37,288 nucleotides of DNA from a virus. How positions within the stretch are numbered: position 1 is the stretch's first letter; the number at the start of each line of letters is the position of its first letter. Positions 24,243-32,605 of the stretch are shown here, piece by piece. The stretch covers positions 1-37,288 of the IMG/VR virus record IMGVR_UViG_3300009503_000052; one strand, 5' to 3'. The translations under genes and the position numbers were made by a program. The notes beneath the pieces were generated by a model. The model was not told the origin of the DNA. It saw only the letters and a program-made list of their open reading frames with translations, and made no database searches.

Positions 24243-26004
24243 TTTCTACAAATGGGCTGAATATTTAAAGATTGTATCAAGAGAAAAAGGATTAACTTCT
24301 TTTTCACCATCTGCATGGTTTAATAGCCAGAAATATGTTATCAATCAAATCTTTGCAGAAATAGAAAAAAATTCAGAAATAAAAGAATTCCTTATTCTTA
24401 AAGGCAGGCAACTTGGGATAACTACTGTATTGCATGCTCTTGATTTATTCTGGATTATGGGAATTAAAGGCATTAAATTGGGTTTTTTATGCCACAGTTA
24501 TGAAGCAAGACCAAAGTTAAGAGAAATAATCAGAAGCATGTATTTAACTCTTCCAAGAAATATGAAAGTAAGCTGTCTTATTGATAACAGAGAAATGATG
24601 CATTTTGCCAATGGTTCAGAAATACAGTTTATGCATGTATCTTCCCGTGAAAGCTCAAGACAAACTGTTGCACGCTCACAGGCTCTTACATGCCTGCATG
24701 CAACAGAAGCGGCTTTTTATTCTGTTAATGACCCCAATGATGAGGTATTAAAATCTCTTATGGTTTCATTAAGTAAAACTAATCCAGCAAGATGGTGCAT
24801 ATTAGAAAGCACAGCTAATGGATTTAATTCTTTTTATGATAGATGGAGGGAAGCTAAAAAGAACCCTTCACAGAAAACAATATTTACAGGTTGGTATATG
24901 AGAAATGATTACAGGATTAAAAGAGACAATCCATTGTTTCAGGAATATGGATATCCACCAACAAGAGAAGAAAGAAATAAAATTAAGTTAGTTAAAGAGT
25001 TATATAATTTTGACATTGGCATAGAACAGCTTGCATGGTTCAGGAAAGAAGTTGCTACTACATTTGCAGGAGATTTAAATTATGCTTTACAGGAATTGCC
25101 ATGGTGGGAAGATGAAGCATTCAGGTTATCAGGATACAGATATTTCAGTTCTGAAAAGCTAACTGAATTAATGAAAAAGAAATTATCTGCACATTATTTT
25201 AATGTATTTGCCAATGCTAATGGAATATATATAGATAGAGGAACAGAGTTTGACCACAACTTAAAGATATTTGAATATCCAAAAGAAAATGAAAACTATT
25301 TTATTGGTGCAGACCCCAGTTATGCATCATCACCAGAAAGCGATAATGCTGTTATATCTGTATGGAAAGGTTATAGAGACAAAGTAATTCAGGTTGCAGA
25401 ATATTCTGATAATTCTTTAGGAGTTATAGAGTTTGCTAAACTTATTTTATTCTTTGCATGCTTTTATAAAAATGCTTATGTAAATATAGAAGTTCAGGGA
25501 CCTGGCAGGATGGTAATAAAAGAAATAGATAACTTAAAAAGAAATGCTTATGATATCGGTGAAATTGTATGGAATTTTGATAGCAAAGATATAAACATAG
25601 AGCAGATAAAATCCAATATAAGAAATATAAAAGAATATCTATATTACAGGGCTGATAGCTTAAATAGAACTTATGTAAGGCACTGGCAAACAACTGCTGA
25701 TACAAAAGAAGCTGTTATGGGACAGTTTAAAAGCCTTTTTGAAATGAATATGTTAGATATAAAAAGTAAAGATTTAGTTGAAGAAATGAGTTTTTTTATT
25801 AGAGATGGTTCTTATCTTGGAGCTGAAAGAGGAAAACATGATGACAGAGTTATTGCTTCTGCAATAGCAGTTGAGTGTTGGAGAAGATTTGCTTATCATA
25901 AATTACCAAAAAGTTCTGATATTCCTGTTAATGTAGAAAAAAATAATCAACTGCTAAAAGCAATAGGGATATATGATGCAATTAAACCCTTTATTGAAAG
26001 ATAA
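24223..26004 (+). CDS. terL: Terminase large subunit (593 aa)
   Basis: ATP-driven DNA packaging motor and nuclease. A Walker-A-like LKGRQLGITT (59-68 from GTG 24223) and a Walker-B-like LTCLHATEAAF are visible. The nuclease domain has FIGADPSYA with SDNAVISVW, NIEVQGPG and GKHDDRVIASAIAVE, supplying the acidic residues of the RuvC-like fold. GTG 24223 is preferred to a TTG six codons upstream because GGAGAG lies 6 bp before it. Placing the terminase after the ejection proteins is unusual; many phages put it first. Confidence 0.93.
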   Translation: MPSVLSNFYKWAEYLKIVSREKGLTSFSPSAWFNSQKYVINQIFAEIEKNSEIKEFLILKGRQLGITTVLHALDLFWIMGIKGIKLGFLCHSYEARPKLREIIRSMYLTLPRNMKVSCLIDNREMMHFANGSEIQFMHVSSRESSRQTVARSQALTCLHATEAAFYSVNDPNDEVLKSLMVSLSKTNPARWCILESTANGFNSFYDRWREAKKNPSQKTIFTGWYMRNDYRIKRDNPLFQEYGYPPTREERNKIKLVKELYNFDIGIEQLAWFRKEVATTFAGDLNYALQELPWWEDEAFRLSGYRYFSSEKLTELMKKKLSAHYFNVFANANGIYIDRGTEFDHNLKIFEYPKENENYFIGADPSYASSPESDNAVISVWKGYRDKVIQVAEYSDNSLGVIEFAKLILFFACFYKNAYVNIEVQGPGRMVIKEIDNLKRNAYDIGEIVWNFDSKDINIEQIKSNIRNIKEYLYYRADSLNRTYVRHWQTTADTKEAVMGQFKSLFEMNMLDIKSKDLVEEMSFFIRDGSYLGAERGKHDDRVIASAIAVECWRRFAYHKLPKSSDIPVNVEKNNQLLKAIGIYDAIKPFIER

Positions 26005-26257
26005 ACAAGGCAAAACTATTCAATTACATCAATTATCCTATATAACAGGAATACCACCATCATTATTAATTGAAATATTATCAGGTAAAAAAGGATATGG
26101 AATAAAGAAATCTGTTTATTTGTCAATGATATGCAAGCAACAGGGTTATGATTTCCCACCAGAAACTTTTATGAGCAGTCAGGATTTAAAGTTATTGAAT
26201 TACATACTGGAGGCTATATGCAAAGTAGAGCTGAAGCCTTACAATCCCCTCCAGTAA
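25973..26257 (+). CDS. Small HTH-like protein overlapping terminase (94 aa)
   Basis: QLHQLSYITGIPPSLLIEILSGKKGYGIKKSVYLSMICKQQG (about 17-58) resembles an HTH fold, with a Pro-rich tail. It overlaps the 3' end of the terminase by 32 bp. No further function is clear; it might be a regulator of late genes or a packaging helper. Confidence 0.5.
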   Translation: MMQLNPLLKDKQGKTIQLHQLSYITGIPPSLLIEILSGKKGYGIKKSVYLSMICKQQGYDFPPETFMSSQDLKLLNYILEAICKVELKPYNPLQ

Positions 26258-26631
26258 TTTGTAAGAAGTGTGGTTCTTCTATGTTCCTTGATGGACATGA
26301 CCATGTTTTATTCTGGCATTGCATAATATGCGGTAATGTAGTATTTATTCCAGAAGGAAAGCCTAAAAAAAAACATAGAGCTAAAAAATATAATAAAAAA
26401 GCTAAATGTCAAACTTGTGGAAAAATGTTTATAAAATATAAATCAGACCAATATCTTTGTTCAGAATGTTCTAAAAAGAATGAAAGATATTATAAAAAAA
26501 TTTGTGAATATTGCAATAAAATTTTCTATGCTAAATTTAAATATGCAAAATACTGTCAAGCTTGTTTGTTAAAAATACGTTCAATACAAGCTACAAGGAG
26601 GAAAGCAAATGGTAAAAATAAAAGTTATTGA
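26218..26631 (+). CDS. Multi-zinc-ribbon protein (137 aa)
   Basis: Three CxxC pairs or pairs-of-pairs are visible: CKKC with CIIC (about 17-40), CQTC with CSEC (about 64-85) and CEYC with CQAC (about 98-121). A Lys/Arg-rich linker (about 49-62) separates the first from the second. It probably binds nucleic acid. Overlaps flanking genes at both ends. It may serve with the neighbouring helicase-like protein. Confidence 0.75.
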   Translation: MQSRAEALQSPPVICKKCGSSMFLDGHDHVLFWHCIICGNVVFIPEGKPKKKHRAKKYNKKAKCQTCGKMFIKYKSDQYLCSECSKKNERYYKKICEYCNKIFYAKFKYAKYCQACLLKIRSIQATRRKANGKNKSY

Positions 26632-27985
26632 TAGCCATAATGCAAGCTTTTCATGGATTGCAGAAAAATGTAAAGATGAACCTAAATCTGCAATATTTGT
26701 ATTCAATAAAATTGCCAGACATTTAATGCTGTTAAATCTTATTAGATATGGAGTTAAAAATATTCCAGTTGATTTCCCAGAAAAGTTTTTTGCAAGTCTT
26801 ATTAAGAAACGCTACTGTCAAACTCATGATATTTGTAATCAGTTAAAAAGACAGCCATACTTGTTTAATGATAAAAAAGGATTTGAAAGAGATTTAATTA
26901 TATGGAGATGTGTAAGGACACTACTTACAGAAAAAGCTAATATGAATGATAGTATGTATAAAGAAATTCCATTATGGAATTATATAACAGTAGAACAGTA
27001 TGAAACATTTAAAAAAGCATTTGAAAAATTAAATATAACAACAGGTTTTGATATTATAAAGGAATGTATGGATAGAAATATAAAAGCTACTGTTAAAAAT
27101 CTCTTTATAGCTGGATATGAAGATGGATATAAATTATTGTTTTCCGCTATTGATAAATGCATTATCCCAGAAAAAATATATTACACAGGAGACCCTTATA
27201 GATACTCTATTTTGTATTCTAATTGTAATGATATAAATTTCAATGAAACAATAGATTTAAATACCTCACTGCAAATACCAGCAAATATGTATAACTATTT
27301 TGTGCAGATTAAAGATTTACTTCAAGTTCCATATAACATATCTCCAAGTAAGGCTTTTGGTAAAGTATCTCATTTTAATAGTTTAGATAAGGCATTAAAT
27401 TATTTACAGGCAAAACAATTTGATTTAGCCTGTGTTGTTTATGAAACACCAATGTATGCTGATAATGTAGAAACGACATTGTTTAATAAAAACATACCAT
27501 TCAAGGGGGTTACAGAAAAATACAGATTTCCTTTTGAATTATATGTTATTTTTAATATTATGGAAAATGTTTGTAATAATAAAGGTATAATTACTTACAA
27601 AGAAATTAAAACTCTTATAGACAGTATAAGAGGAGAAATCACAGATAAATTTGGAGGCAAAAAACAATTATTGAAAATGTATTCATTACCTGCTATTTCA
27701 GGAGCTACTTTACATAAAACAACATTCTTTAAATATTTAATCAAAGTTTGGGTAAGCAGTAATTTTAATTTTTGTTTACAGGAAGATTTGGCAAGAAAAT
27801 GGATAATGTGGAAAGGTAAATTAAACAAGAGATGGTATTCACCAAATATATATTGTGGGATTGTAACTAATATGAAAACCTTAAATCCTGATATTTCTCT
27901 GTGTATAGCAAGCCTGCCAGAAGAAAAAAACAGACTTGCTTATACAATGTTAACTGTTACTAAAAATGAATTAATCTTTGTTTAA
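26609..27985 (+). CDS. Degenerate UvrD/AddA-like (SF1 helicase-derived) protein (458 aa)
   Basis: No Walker A is visible, but the order of later motifs is suggestive. AIFVFNKIARHLM (about 28-40) resembles motif Ia. YYTGDPYRYSILYS (about 191-204) resembles the GDPxQxIYxF motif, the FDLACVVYETPMYADNVETTLFNKNIPF stretch resembles the region before motif V, and EEKNRLAYTMLTVTKNELIFV at the end resembles the LxYVAxTRA motif. These are remnants by eye only. If real, it is a non-ATPase or scaffold protein of the UvrD family. It is the last gene before the repeat array. Confidence 0.4.
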   Translation: MVKIKVIDSHNASFSWIAEKCKDEPKSAIFVFNKIARHLMLLNLIRYGVKNIPVDFPEKFFASLIKKRYCQTHDICNQLKRQPYLFNDKKGFERDLIIWRCVRTLLTEKANMNDSMYKEIPLWNYITVEQYETFKKAFEKLNITTGFDIIKECMDRNIKATVKNLFIAGYEDGYKLLFSAIDKCIIPEKIYYTGDPYRYSILYSNCNDINFNETIDLNTSLQIPANMYNYFVQIKDLLQVPYNISPSKAFGKVSHFNSLDKALNYLQAKQFDLACVVYETPMYADNVETTLFNKNIPFKGVTEKYRFPFELYVIFNIMENVCNNKGIITYKEIKTLIDSIRGEITDKFGGKKQLLKMYSLPAISGATLHKTTFFKYLIKVWVSSNFNFCLQEDLARKWIMWKGKLNKRWYSPNIYCGIVTNMKTLNPDISLCIASLPEEKNRLAYTMLTVTKNELIFV

Positions 27986-27998
27986 CATTTAAAACCTC

Positions 27999-28260
27999 TG
28001 TTACTTTTTTGTCTAACTCATTCCTCAATCTTGTTACTATGTTTAAATAACTCATTTAGACTTTCTTGTTACTCCTTCCTTGTAACTCATTTAAATTTCT
28101 TGTTGCTTATTATTTTTAACTCATTTTTACATCTTTATTGCTTATAACACCTAACTCATTTCAAATCTCTGTTGCTTTCTATTCCTAATTCATTCCTATT
28201 TTCGTGTTGCTTGAGATTTCTAACTCATTCATAAAAATTGTTGCTTTCGTTTCATAACTA
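27999..28260. repeat. Eight-unit tandem array with alternating 34/35-bp spacing
   Basis: Core TAACTCATT (one copy TAATTCATT, the last diverged) starts at 28014, 28048, 28083, 28117, 28152, 28186, 28221 and 28255. A second core TGTTRCT starts at 27999, 28032, 28067, 28101, 28136 (TATTGCT), 28170, 28205 and 28239, always 16 bp (15 in the first) before its partner. Core-to-core steps alternate strictly 34 and 35 bp; the gap after TAACTCATT alternates 9 and 10 bases. Non-core bases vary. The array fills the gap between convergent transcripts. Confidence 0.9.
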
Positions 28261-29220
28261 TGCTACTTTTTTCTTTTTACTTGCTTTACTTCTTAATGTT
28301 TCTTCTATTTGTATTGCTTGTTTCCAGTCTATAAAATCATCATGCTTTAAGAATTCAAAAGCATAAGGCATTCTATATCCCATGCCTGATAGTTCTCTCC
28401 ATGATTGGTATAAATGTGCAAGAAATATTTTAAAAGCTTTTCTTCTTGCTGAAAGTGTTGCTCTTCTTGAAGCTACCTTTGTCTCTTTGCCTCCCTTTTT
28501 AACAATTTTATAATACTTATCTTTAGCATCAGGTCTGTTCATTAGCCTTTCTCTTTCTTGCTTAAATATTCTACCATAGAAACTCTTGTTGGGATTTTTA
28601 ACCCAATATTCAGTAACAATATAATATGTTTTTTTAGCTTTTTTGTTCCAGAAACTAAAGTAACCTTTCATTCTTCTTGGTGGCATAGGCTCTGCTTTAA
28701 TAATCTTACCACCACATTCCCCCATAACAGGTCTTTTTATAAGAGTTATGTCTCCATCAAGGTCTTCTGATAGTTCTTCATCCTCATCTATCTTCTTTGG
28801 CATTATACAGGTAGCTCCTGTTTTAAATGGGTCAGATGGTAGCAGTATTTTATGTCCATGTTCACATTCACAAGCCCAGTAAACAGGAACTAATCCAAAA
28901 TACGCATACCAGTCAGAAAGCTCTCTTTTAAGGTCAAGTCCTAATGACAGCAATCTTAAAGAAGTTCTGATATTGATACCATTTACTTTAATTAAAAACT
29001 CATTATAAATAATATCATTTTTTAATACCTCTTCAGCCTGTCTGGTAATAATTTTTTCAAATTCTTTAATTTTTTTAACATGTTCCATTGCTATTTTTCT
29101 TTCTCTGTGGTCTTCATCATAATTCTGCACAATTGCTCTTAACCTGTTTTCTGCGGCTATTCTCATCTTCTGAACAGCCTCAAATGTATCACAAATCCCT
29201 CTTAATGCTAAAGATTGCAT
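28258..29220 (-). CDS. IS110-transposase C-terminal-like HhH protein (320 aa)
   Basis: A helical N-terminus (1-70) is followed by FLIKVNGINIRTSLRLLSLG (75-94) and YAYFGLVPV (105-113), which resembles the helix-hairpin-helix Transposase_20 domain of IS110 elements. A CEC...C...C insert (117-165) may bind zinc. The end has RRKAFKIFLAHLYQSWRE (about 262-279), a motif of related phage proteins. The RuvC-like catalytic domain of IS110 is not seen, so it may bind branched DNA rather than transpose. GGAGG precedes the start. It is the last gene of the leftward operon. Confidence 0.55.
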   Translation of the reverse strand: MQSLALRGICDTFEAVQKMRIAAENRLRAIVQNYDEDHRERKIAMEHVKKIKEFEKIITRQAEEVLKNDIIYNEFLIKVNGINIRTSLRLLSLGLDLKRELSDWYAYFGLVPVYWACECEHGHKILLPSDPFKTGATCIMPKKIDEDEELSEDLDGDITLIKRPVMGECGGKIIKAEPMPPRRMKGYFSFWNKKAKKTYYIVTEYWVKNPNKSFYGRIFKQERERLMNRPDAKDKYYKIVKKGGKETKVASRRATLSARRKAFKIFLAHLYQSWRELSGMGYRMPYAFEFLKHDDFIDWKQAIQIEETLRSKASKKKKVA

Positions 29221-29237
29221 AACTTATACCTCCTTCT

Positions 29238-29471
29238 TTATTTATTATCAAAATGCTCAAAAACACTATCATTAAAAGCACAATCATTATATCTTATAAG
29301 TTTGCTTGTTATTTTTCTTACTGCTAAAATATCAAGAATGTAAAATCTGTCTATCAATCCATGCTTACACCATACCTCACCCTTGTGAATTCTTAAATTA
29401 CTGCAATAAAGACAACTATTTTTATCTGCTTTTTTGTAAAGTTTGTTTAAGATATCATTTGCTGTTACCAT
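29238..29471 (-). CDS. Small cysteine-rich (zinc-ribbon-like) protein (77 aa)
   Basis: CLYC (20-23), then C35 and C64 make a plausible four-Cys zinc site; NLRIHKGEVWCKHG links the pairs. It lies between the RusA-like gene and the HhH protein gene. Probably nucleic-acid binding. Not recognised further. Confidence 0.6.
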   Translation of the reverse strand: MVTANDILNKLYKKADKNSCLYCSNLRIHKGEVWCKHGLIDRFYILDILAVRKITSKLIRYNDCAFNDSVFEHFDNK

Positions 29472-29474
29472 TTT

Positions 29475-29900
29475 CTATATCCTCCTATCTGGAAGAACAA
29501 TAACTTTTATTTCAATACAAGGAGGCTGGGGAATAATACCAAGCTCTTTACTTATATATTTACCTGCTGATAGACGGATTATTTGATTATCATTTTCAAA
29601 AATAATTCCCTGCATAGCATCAAGCAGTGCTTTTATTAAATTATCTATATCCATCTTAAAAAAATTTTTTTCTTTAAGAAAAAAAATACATTCAATAGCT
29701 ATGGGTATATATTTTGGAATTATAGAAGATTTATATTGCCTTTTTAATTCCCATCCAATAAATTCTTTATATTTTTTCATTTTCTGACTTTCATATACCC
29801 TTCCATAAGCTCTCCCTTTTCTATAACTAACAGTAAATCTTGGTCTCTCCTGTGGTATAGGCTCTGTGTTAATAATAAAATCCCATATTTTTGGTTTCAT
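29475..29900 (-). CDS. rusA: RusA-family Holliday junction resolvase (141 aa)
   Basis: Cuts four-way junctions during phage recombination. EPIPQERPRF (13-22) is the usual N-terminal motif. The catalytic acidic residues are visible as D84 and D86 in MDIDNLIKALLDAM, and D104 in FENDNQI. The size is normal for the family (about 120-140 aa). Acts with the annealing-like and nuclease genes upstream. It overlaps the preceding small gene by the ATGA junction. Confidence 0.9.
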   Translation of the reverse strand: MKPKIWDFIINTEPIPQERPRFTVSYRKGRAYGRVYESQKMKKYKEFIGWELKRQYKSSIIPKYIPIAIECIFFLKEKNFFKMDIDNLIKALLDAMQGIIFENDNQIIRLSAGKYISKELGIIPQPPCIEIKVIVLPDRRI

Positions 29901-30043
29901 TTTCCATCCTCCATAGCTAAATTATAACCAATGGTTATTAAAGTGAGTGCATCAAGAATATCTGATATCCCTCTGAAAAAGAAATCCATTATATTTAAAG
30001 ATGTCCACAGCAAAACTGTCCACTTTAAAACTTGCATAATCAT
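29897..30043 (-). CDS. Small hydrophobic protein (48 aa)
   Basis: Too short for most gene callers, but AAGGAG sits 8-9 bp before the ATG and the stop overlaps the RusA start (ATGA). The sequence is hydrophobic (MIMQVLKWTVLLWTSLNIMD), a possible membrane helix or amphipathic peptide. Function unknown. Confidence 0.55.
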   Translation of the reverse strand: MIMQVLKWTVLLWTSLNIMDFFFRGISDILDALTLITIGYNLAMEDGK

Positions 30044-30078
30044 TTTCCTATCTCCTTAAGCAGTAATTTTTTCACTTT

Positions 30079-30321
30079 TTATTCTCCTTTCTGTAAACTA
30101 CGCTTTACACTACCACTTTTCTGTAAAGCATAATTTACATATCCACAACATAACTCACTTCTGAGCTGATAATTTGCTATCTGTGCATCCTTCTGTTTCA
30201 ATATCTGTTCATAGTTTCTATATACTTCCAGCTTATCCTTAACTGCAAAATAATGCCATGCATAACCAAATATTACTCCTATCATTATGCCTACTAACAA
30301 CCAGTTAAGTAGTTTTTTCAT
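30079..30321 (-). CDS. Single-pass membrane protein (80 aa)
   Basis: One N-terminal transmembrane helix (about 5-26, LLNWLLVGIMIGVIFGYAWHYF) is followed by a coiled coil (about 30-55) and CC (58-59). The shape resembles an inner-membrane spanin, but the location is in the early operon, so this is not claimed. Overlaps the upstream gene by 17 bp. Confidence 0.6.
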   Translation of the reverse strand: MKKLLNWLLVGIMIGVIFGYAWHYFAVKDKLEVYRNYEQILKQKDAQIANYQLRSELCCGYVNYALQKSGSVKRSLQKGE

Positions 30322-30508
30322 TTTTTATTACCTCCGTGTTTATTAATCCATGTGTAATAAACCAGTGCCACAATTTTGATTCAATCCGTGTTTTTAATGC
30401 TCTGAATGCATGTTGCATATATTGTGGAGCATTTTCATATTCAGGATATTCAACTCGCAAAATCTCATCAGCTAATTGAGATATATCTTCATCATTGAAA
30501 ACTTTCAT
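30305..30508 (-). CDS. Unknown helical protein (67 aa)
   Basis: Acidic first third, Trp/His-rich centre (SKLWHWFITHG). Not recognised. Overlaps the flanking genes (ATGA junction with the upstream gene). Early operon accessory. Confidence 0.6.
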   Translation of the reverse strand: MKVFNDEDISQLADEILRVEYPEYENAPQYMQHAFRALKTRIESKLWHWFITHGLINTEVIKNEKTT

Positions 30509-30777
30509 TCTTTATCCTCCTTCCTTTTGAAATTTTCTTCCTCCTCAAAAAATTCTTTAATTTTTTTAATAGCATCCAGTTGGGCATCCAATCTTGCTAT
30601 TTCTGTATTTACAACCTCCAGTTCCCCGTAATCAACAGGCCACCCCATTTCTTTGTCCTTTTCTATGTTTCTCTTTGCTACTTCTCTCCATTTTTCCAGA
30701 TATGGTTTATTTTTTTGTAATAATTTTTTCTCCCATTCTTCAATCTTTTTGTATATTTTTAATAGTTTATCTTCCAT
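30505..30777 (-). CDS. Coiled-coil protein (90 aa)
   Basis: Lys/Glu-rich helices throughout (for example KIYKKIEEWEKKLLQKNK), with a KKIKEFFEEEE tail. A 34-bp segment covering the code for that tail is repeated 1.2 kb upstream in the leftward operon, before the nuclease gene. Function unknown. Confidence 0.6.
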   Translation of the reverse strand: MEDKLLKIYKKIEEWEKKLLQKNKPYLEKWREVAKRNIEKDKEMGWPVDYGELEVVNTEIARLDAQLDAIKKIKEFFEEEENFKRKEDKE

Positions 30778-31752
30778 TTTTATTCCTCCTTTATTCTTTT
30801 GATTCCAAAAACATATTTAATCTCTTTATCCATAGCCTGATACAAAATTTCATTTTCTTTAGCAAACTTTTTTGCTTTTGTCGTATCAATCTTTACACAA
30901 CTTATAAAATCCTCTATATTAGCATCTTTGCATAATTTTAAGAATTCAACTGGATTAATTACCGTATATGCTCTTTCAAAAAACCCAAGCTGAATTTCAC
31001 CAATCTGAACTGGCTCTCCAGTTAACTCAATATGCTTTCTCAATATCTCTTCATACATATCAGCTCTTGCTTTAAGATATAGATATTCTTCTGCAACCAG
31101 CTGAAGATTTGTTTCATCAATTGGTTTTATTCCATAATCACAACCACGCTTGTATTCACAATATTGACATTCTGAAGTCTTAACAGTCATTCTTGGTATT
31201 CTTCTTTTAGCCTTCTGTATTTCAGCAAGAATAAAATCAATAGATAGCGGTTCAATACAAATCGTTGTTAATGGATAATGTTGATTATACACTGCATATA
31301 TTCCAATGGTTGTGTTAGCAACGGGTTTTTCATGTTGTGCCATAGAGGCATAAATCATTAGCTGAAGCTTATCTTTATCAGTAATCGTTGCATCATATCT
31401 ACATTTAATATCAATTATTAATCTGTTAATTTCAGTTTCAATTATAACATCAGGATACGCAATAAATTCTATTTCTCCATTAGAAAAATTGTATTCTTTT
31501 TCTATAAATACATCCGCATCTTTATACATTGCCAGAACTGGATTATCAATTTCTTTTTTTAAAAATTTCTCTTCAATCTCTTCATGAATTCTTTTTGCCT
31601 GCTCATATTCAGGAACTTCTGTGTCTGTTGGTAACTCCTGAATGTATCTTTTCTCAAAAGCAATCTTGCAACCTCTTGTTGCCTCAATCTTACTGAAACT
31701 CCATTTCTCCATTTCTATTCCTCCTCAAAAAATTCTTTAATTTTTTTTAATA
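30538..31752. repeat. 34-bp direct repeat in the early operon
   Basis: Segments 30538-30571 and 31718-31752 are identical except for one extra T. The first encodes the KKIKEFFEEE part of the coiled-coil gene. The second lies just before the nuclease gene, holds its ribosome binding site and, read leftward, encodes KKIKEFFEEE followed by a stop. It looks like the surviving 3' end of a duplicated gene. Confidence 0.7.
30780..31712 (-). CDS. PD-(D/E)XK nuclease, Cas4/AddB-like with four-Cys cluster (310 aa)
   Basis: H43, D88 (AYPDVIIE), D101-I-K103 and Q117-to-Y121 (QLMIY) form the RecB-type nuclease motif order. C15 with C182-x2-C185-x5-C191 matches the four cysteines that hold a 4Fe-4S cluster in Cas4 and AddB. 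It should degrade or resect DNA ends, working with the annealing-like protein. GAGGAGG is 5-6 bp upstream. The C-terminal 100 residues are phage-specific. Confidence 0.85.
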   Translation of the reverse strand: MEKWSFSKIEATRGCKIAFEKRYIQELPTDTEVPEYEQAKRIHEEIEEKFLKKEIDNPVLAMYKDADVFIEKEYNFSNGEIEFIAYPDVIIETEINRLIIDIKCRYDATITDKDKLQLMIYASMAQHEKPVANTTIGIYAVYNQHYPLTTICIEPLSIDFILAEIQKAKRRIPRMTVKTSECQYCEYKRGCDYGIKPIDETNLQLVAEEYLYLKARADMYEEILRKHIELTGEPVQIGEIQLGFFERAYTVINPVEFLKLCKDANIEDFISCVKIDTTKAKKFAKENEILYQAMDKEIKYVFGIKRIKEE

Positions 31753-31759
31753 CCTTTTA

Positions 31760-32017
31760 TTAGTGCCTTCTACGACAATGTCTTCTTTTTCCGCAACTTC
31801 TTTTTGGTCTCATTGGCAATTCAGGTGAAGGTAGTCTGACATGCCAATGCCCAAAAATAGGAGCATTAGGTGACGCTGATATTACTTCTACTTTATCCAC
31901 CCATGATGGCAATTTAGGTCCTCCAAATCTTATAAACGGACCACCACCTCTCTGAATTGTTAATATCGGTTTAGACCCAAAGAAATATGTAGTTGCTCTC
32001 ATTGTTTTTTTTACCAT
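31760..32017 (-). CDS. Small basic Gly/Pro-rich protein (85 aa)
   Basis: Gly/Pro-rich middle (GGGPFIRFGGPKLPSW) and a Lys/Arg/Cys/His tail (KRSCGKRRHCRRRH, about 72-85), likely nucleic-acid or metal binding. Not recognised. Confidence 0.6.
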   Translation of the reverse strand: MVKKTMRATTYFFGSKPILTIQRGGGPFIRFGGPKLPSWVDKVEVISASPNAPIFGHWHVRLPSPELPMRPKRSCGKRRHCRRRH

Positions 32018-32020
32018 TGT

Positions 32021-32365
32021 TTATTTCTCCTTTCCAAATAAATAATTAAAATAAGCATGGTTGGTTAATTTTATTGCAAATTCACTATCAGAATAAAATT
32101 TTAGAATTGCTTTAAGAAATTTACGCATTATTTCATCATAATCATAAGAATGCTCATCCCATATGAAGTCCAATTCTTTACTATATAAACACACTGTAAT
32201 CAATCCATTCGGTGCTACATGAAAATCAAAAGGTATTTTACTTTTACAAATCTCTTTAAAAATATCAACAAACTTTGGCTCTTCTTCTTGTAAAAATTCT
32301 TTTTCTACTATACCTAAAAAGGAATAAATCTGGTCAATCAGATATTGTTTTTCTTCTCTGTTCAT
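32021..32365 (-). CDS. Unknown acidic protein (114 aa)
   Basis: Start at ATG 32365 is preferred over an upstream TTG because AAAGGGTG lies 5 bp before it. Mixed strands and helices (FHVAPNGLITVCLYSKELDFIW), ending in FGKEK. Not recognised. Confidence 0.6.
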   Translation of the reverse strand: MNREEKQYLIDQIYSFLGIVEKEFLQEEEPKFVDIFKEICKSKIPFDFHVAPNGLITVCLYSKELDFIWDEHSYDYDEIMRKFLKAILKFYSDSEFAIKLTNHAYFNYLFGKEK

Positions 32366-32366
32366 T

Positions 32367-32594
32367 TTACACCCTTTTCTTTTCAATTGAATTTAATTGT
32401 AATATTACATCACCAATAACAATCCTTACCTGATGATAAGTAAAATTTCCATCTTCAGCATATGCATATTTACTTTGTTTAGCATCCCTTAATCTTTCAA
32501 TAATCTCTACTGGAACATTGTTAATAAAAATATGAACACCCTCTTTATCTATGAAAATATTAACCTTCTCACTTTCAAAATAAGCAGTTTCCAT
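32367..32594 (-). CDS. Unknown small protein (75 aa)
   Basis: Strand-rich start (VNIFIDKEGVHIFINNVPVEII), then a Lys/Tyr-rich stretch. Similar in build to its two upstream neighbours. Tightly spaced genes, function unknown. Confidence 0.6.
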   Translation of the reverse strand: METAYFESEKVNIFIDKEGVHIFINNVPVEIIERLRDAKQSKYAYAEDGNFTYHQVRIVIGDVILQLNSIEKKRV

Positions 32595-32605
32595 CTGTTC
32601 CCCCT

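Noticed and set aside
27999-28260. CRISPR array
   Set aside because: Repeats are only 7 and 9 bp cores with 9-10 base gaps, the period is 34-35 bp, and no cas genes apart from a Cas4/AddB-like phage nuclease are present.
28258-29220. A complete IS110 insertion sequence
   Set aside because: No RuvC-like N-terminal domain and no recognisable element ends; the gene is embedded in an operon.
30079-30321. Inner-membrane spanin
   Set aside because: The shape fits, but it is in the early recombination operon far from the lysis genes and no outer spanin partner is seen.
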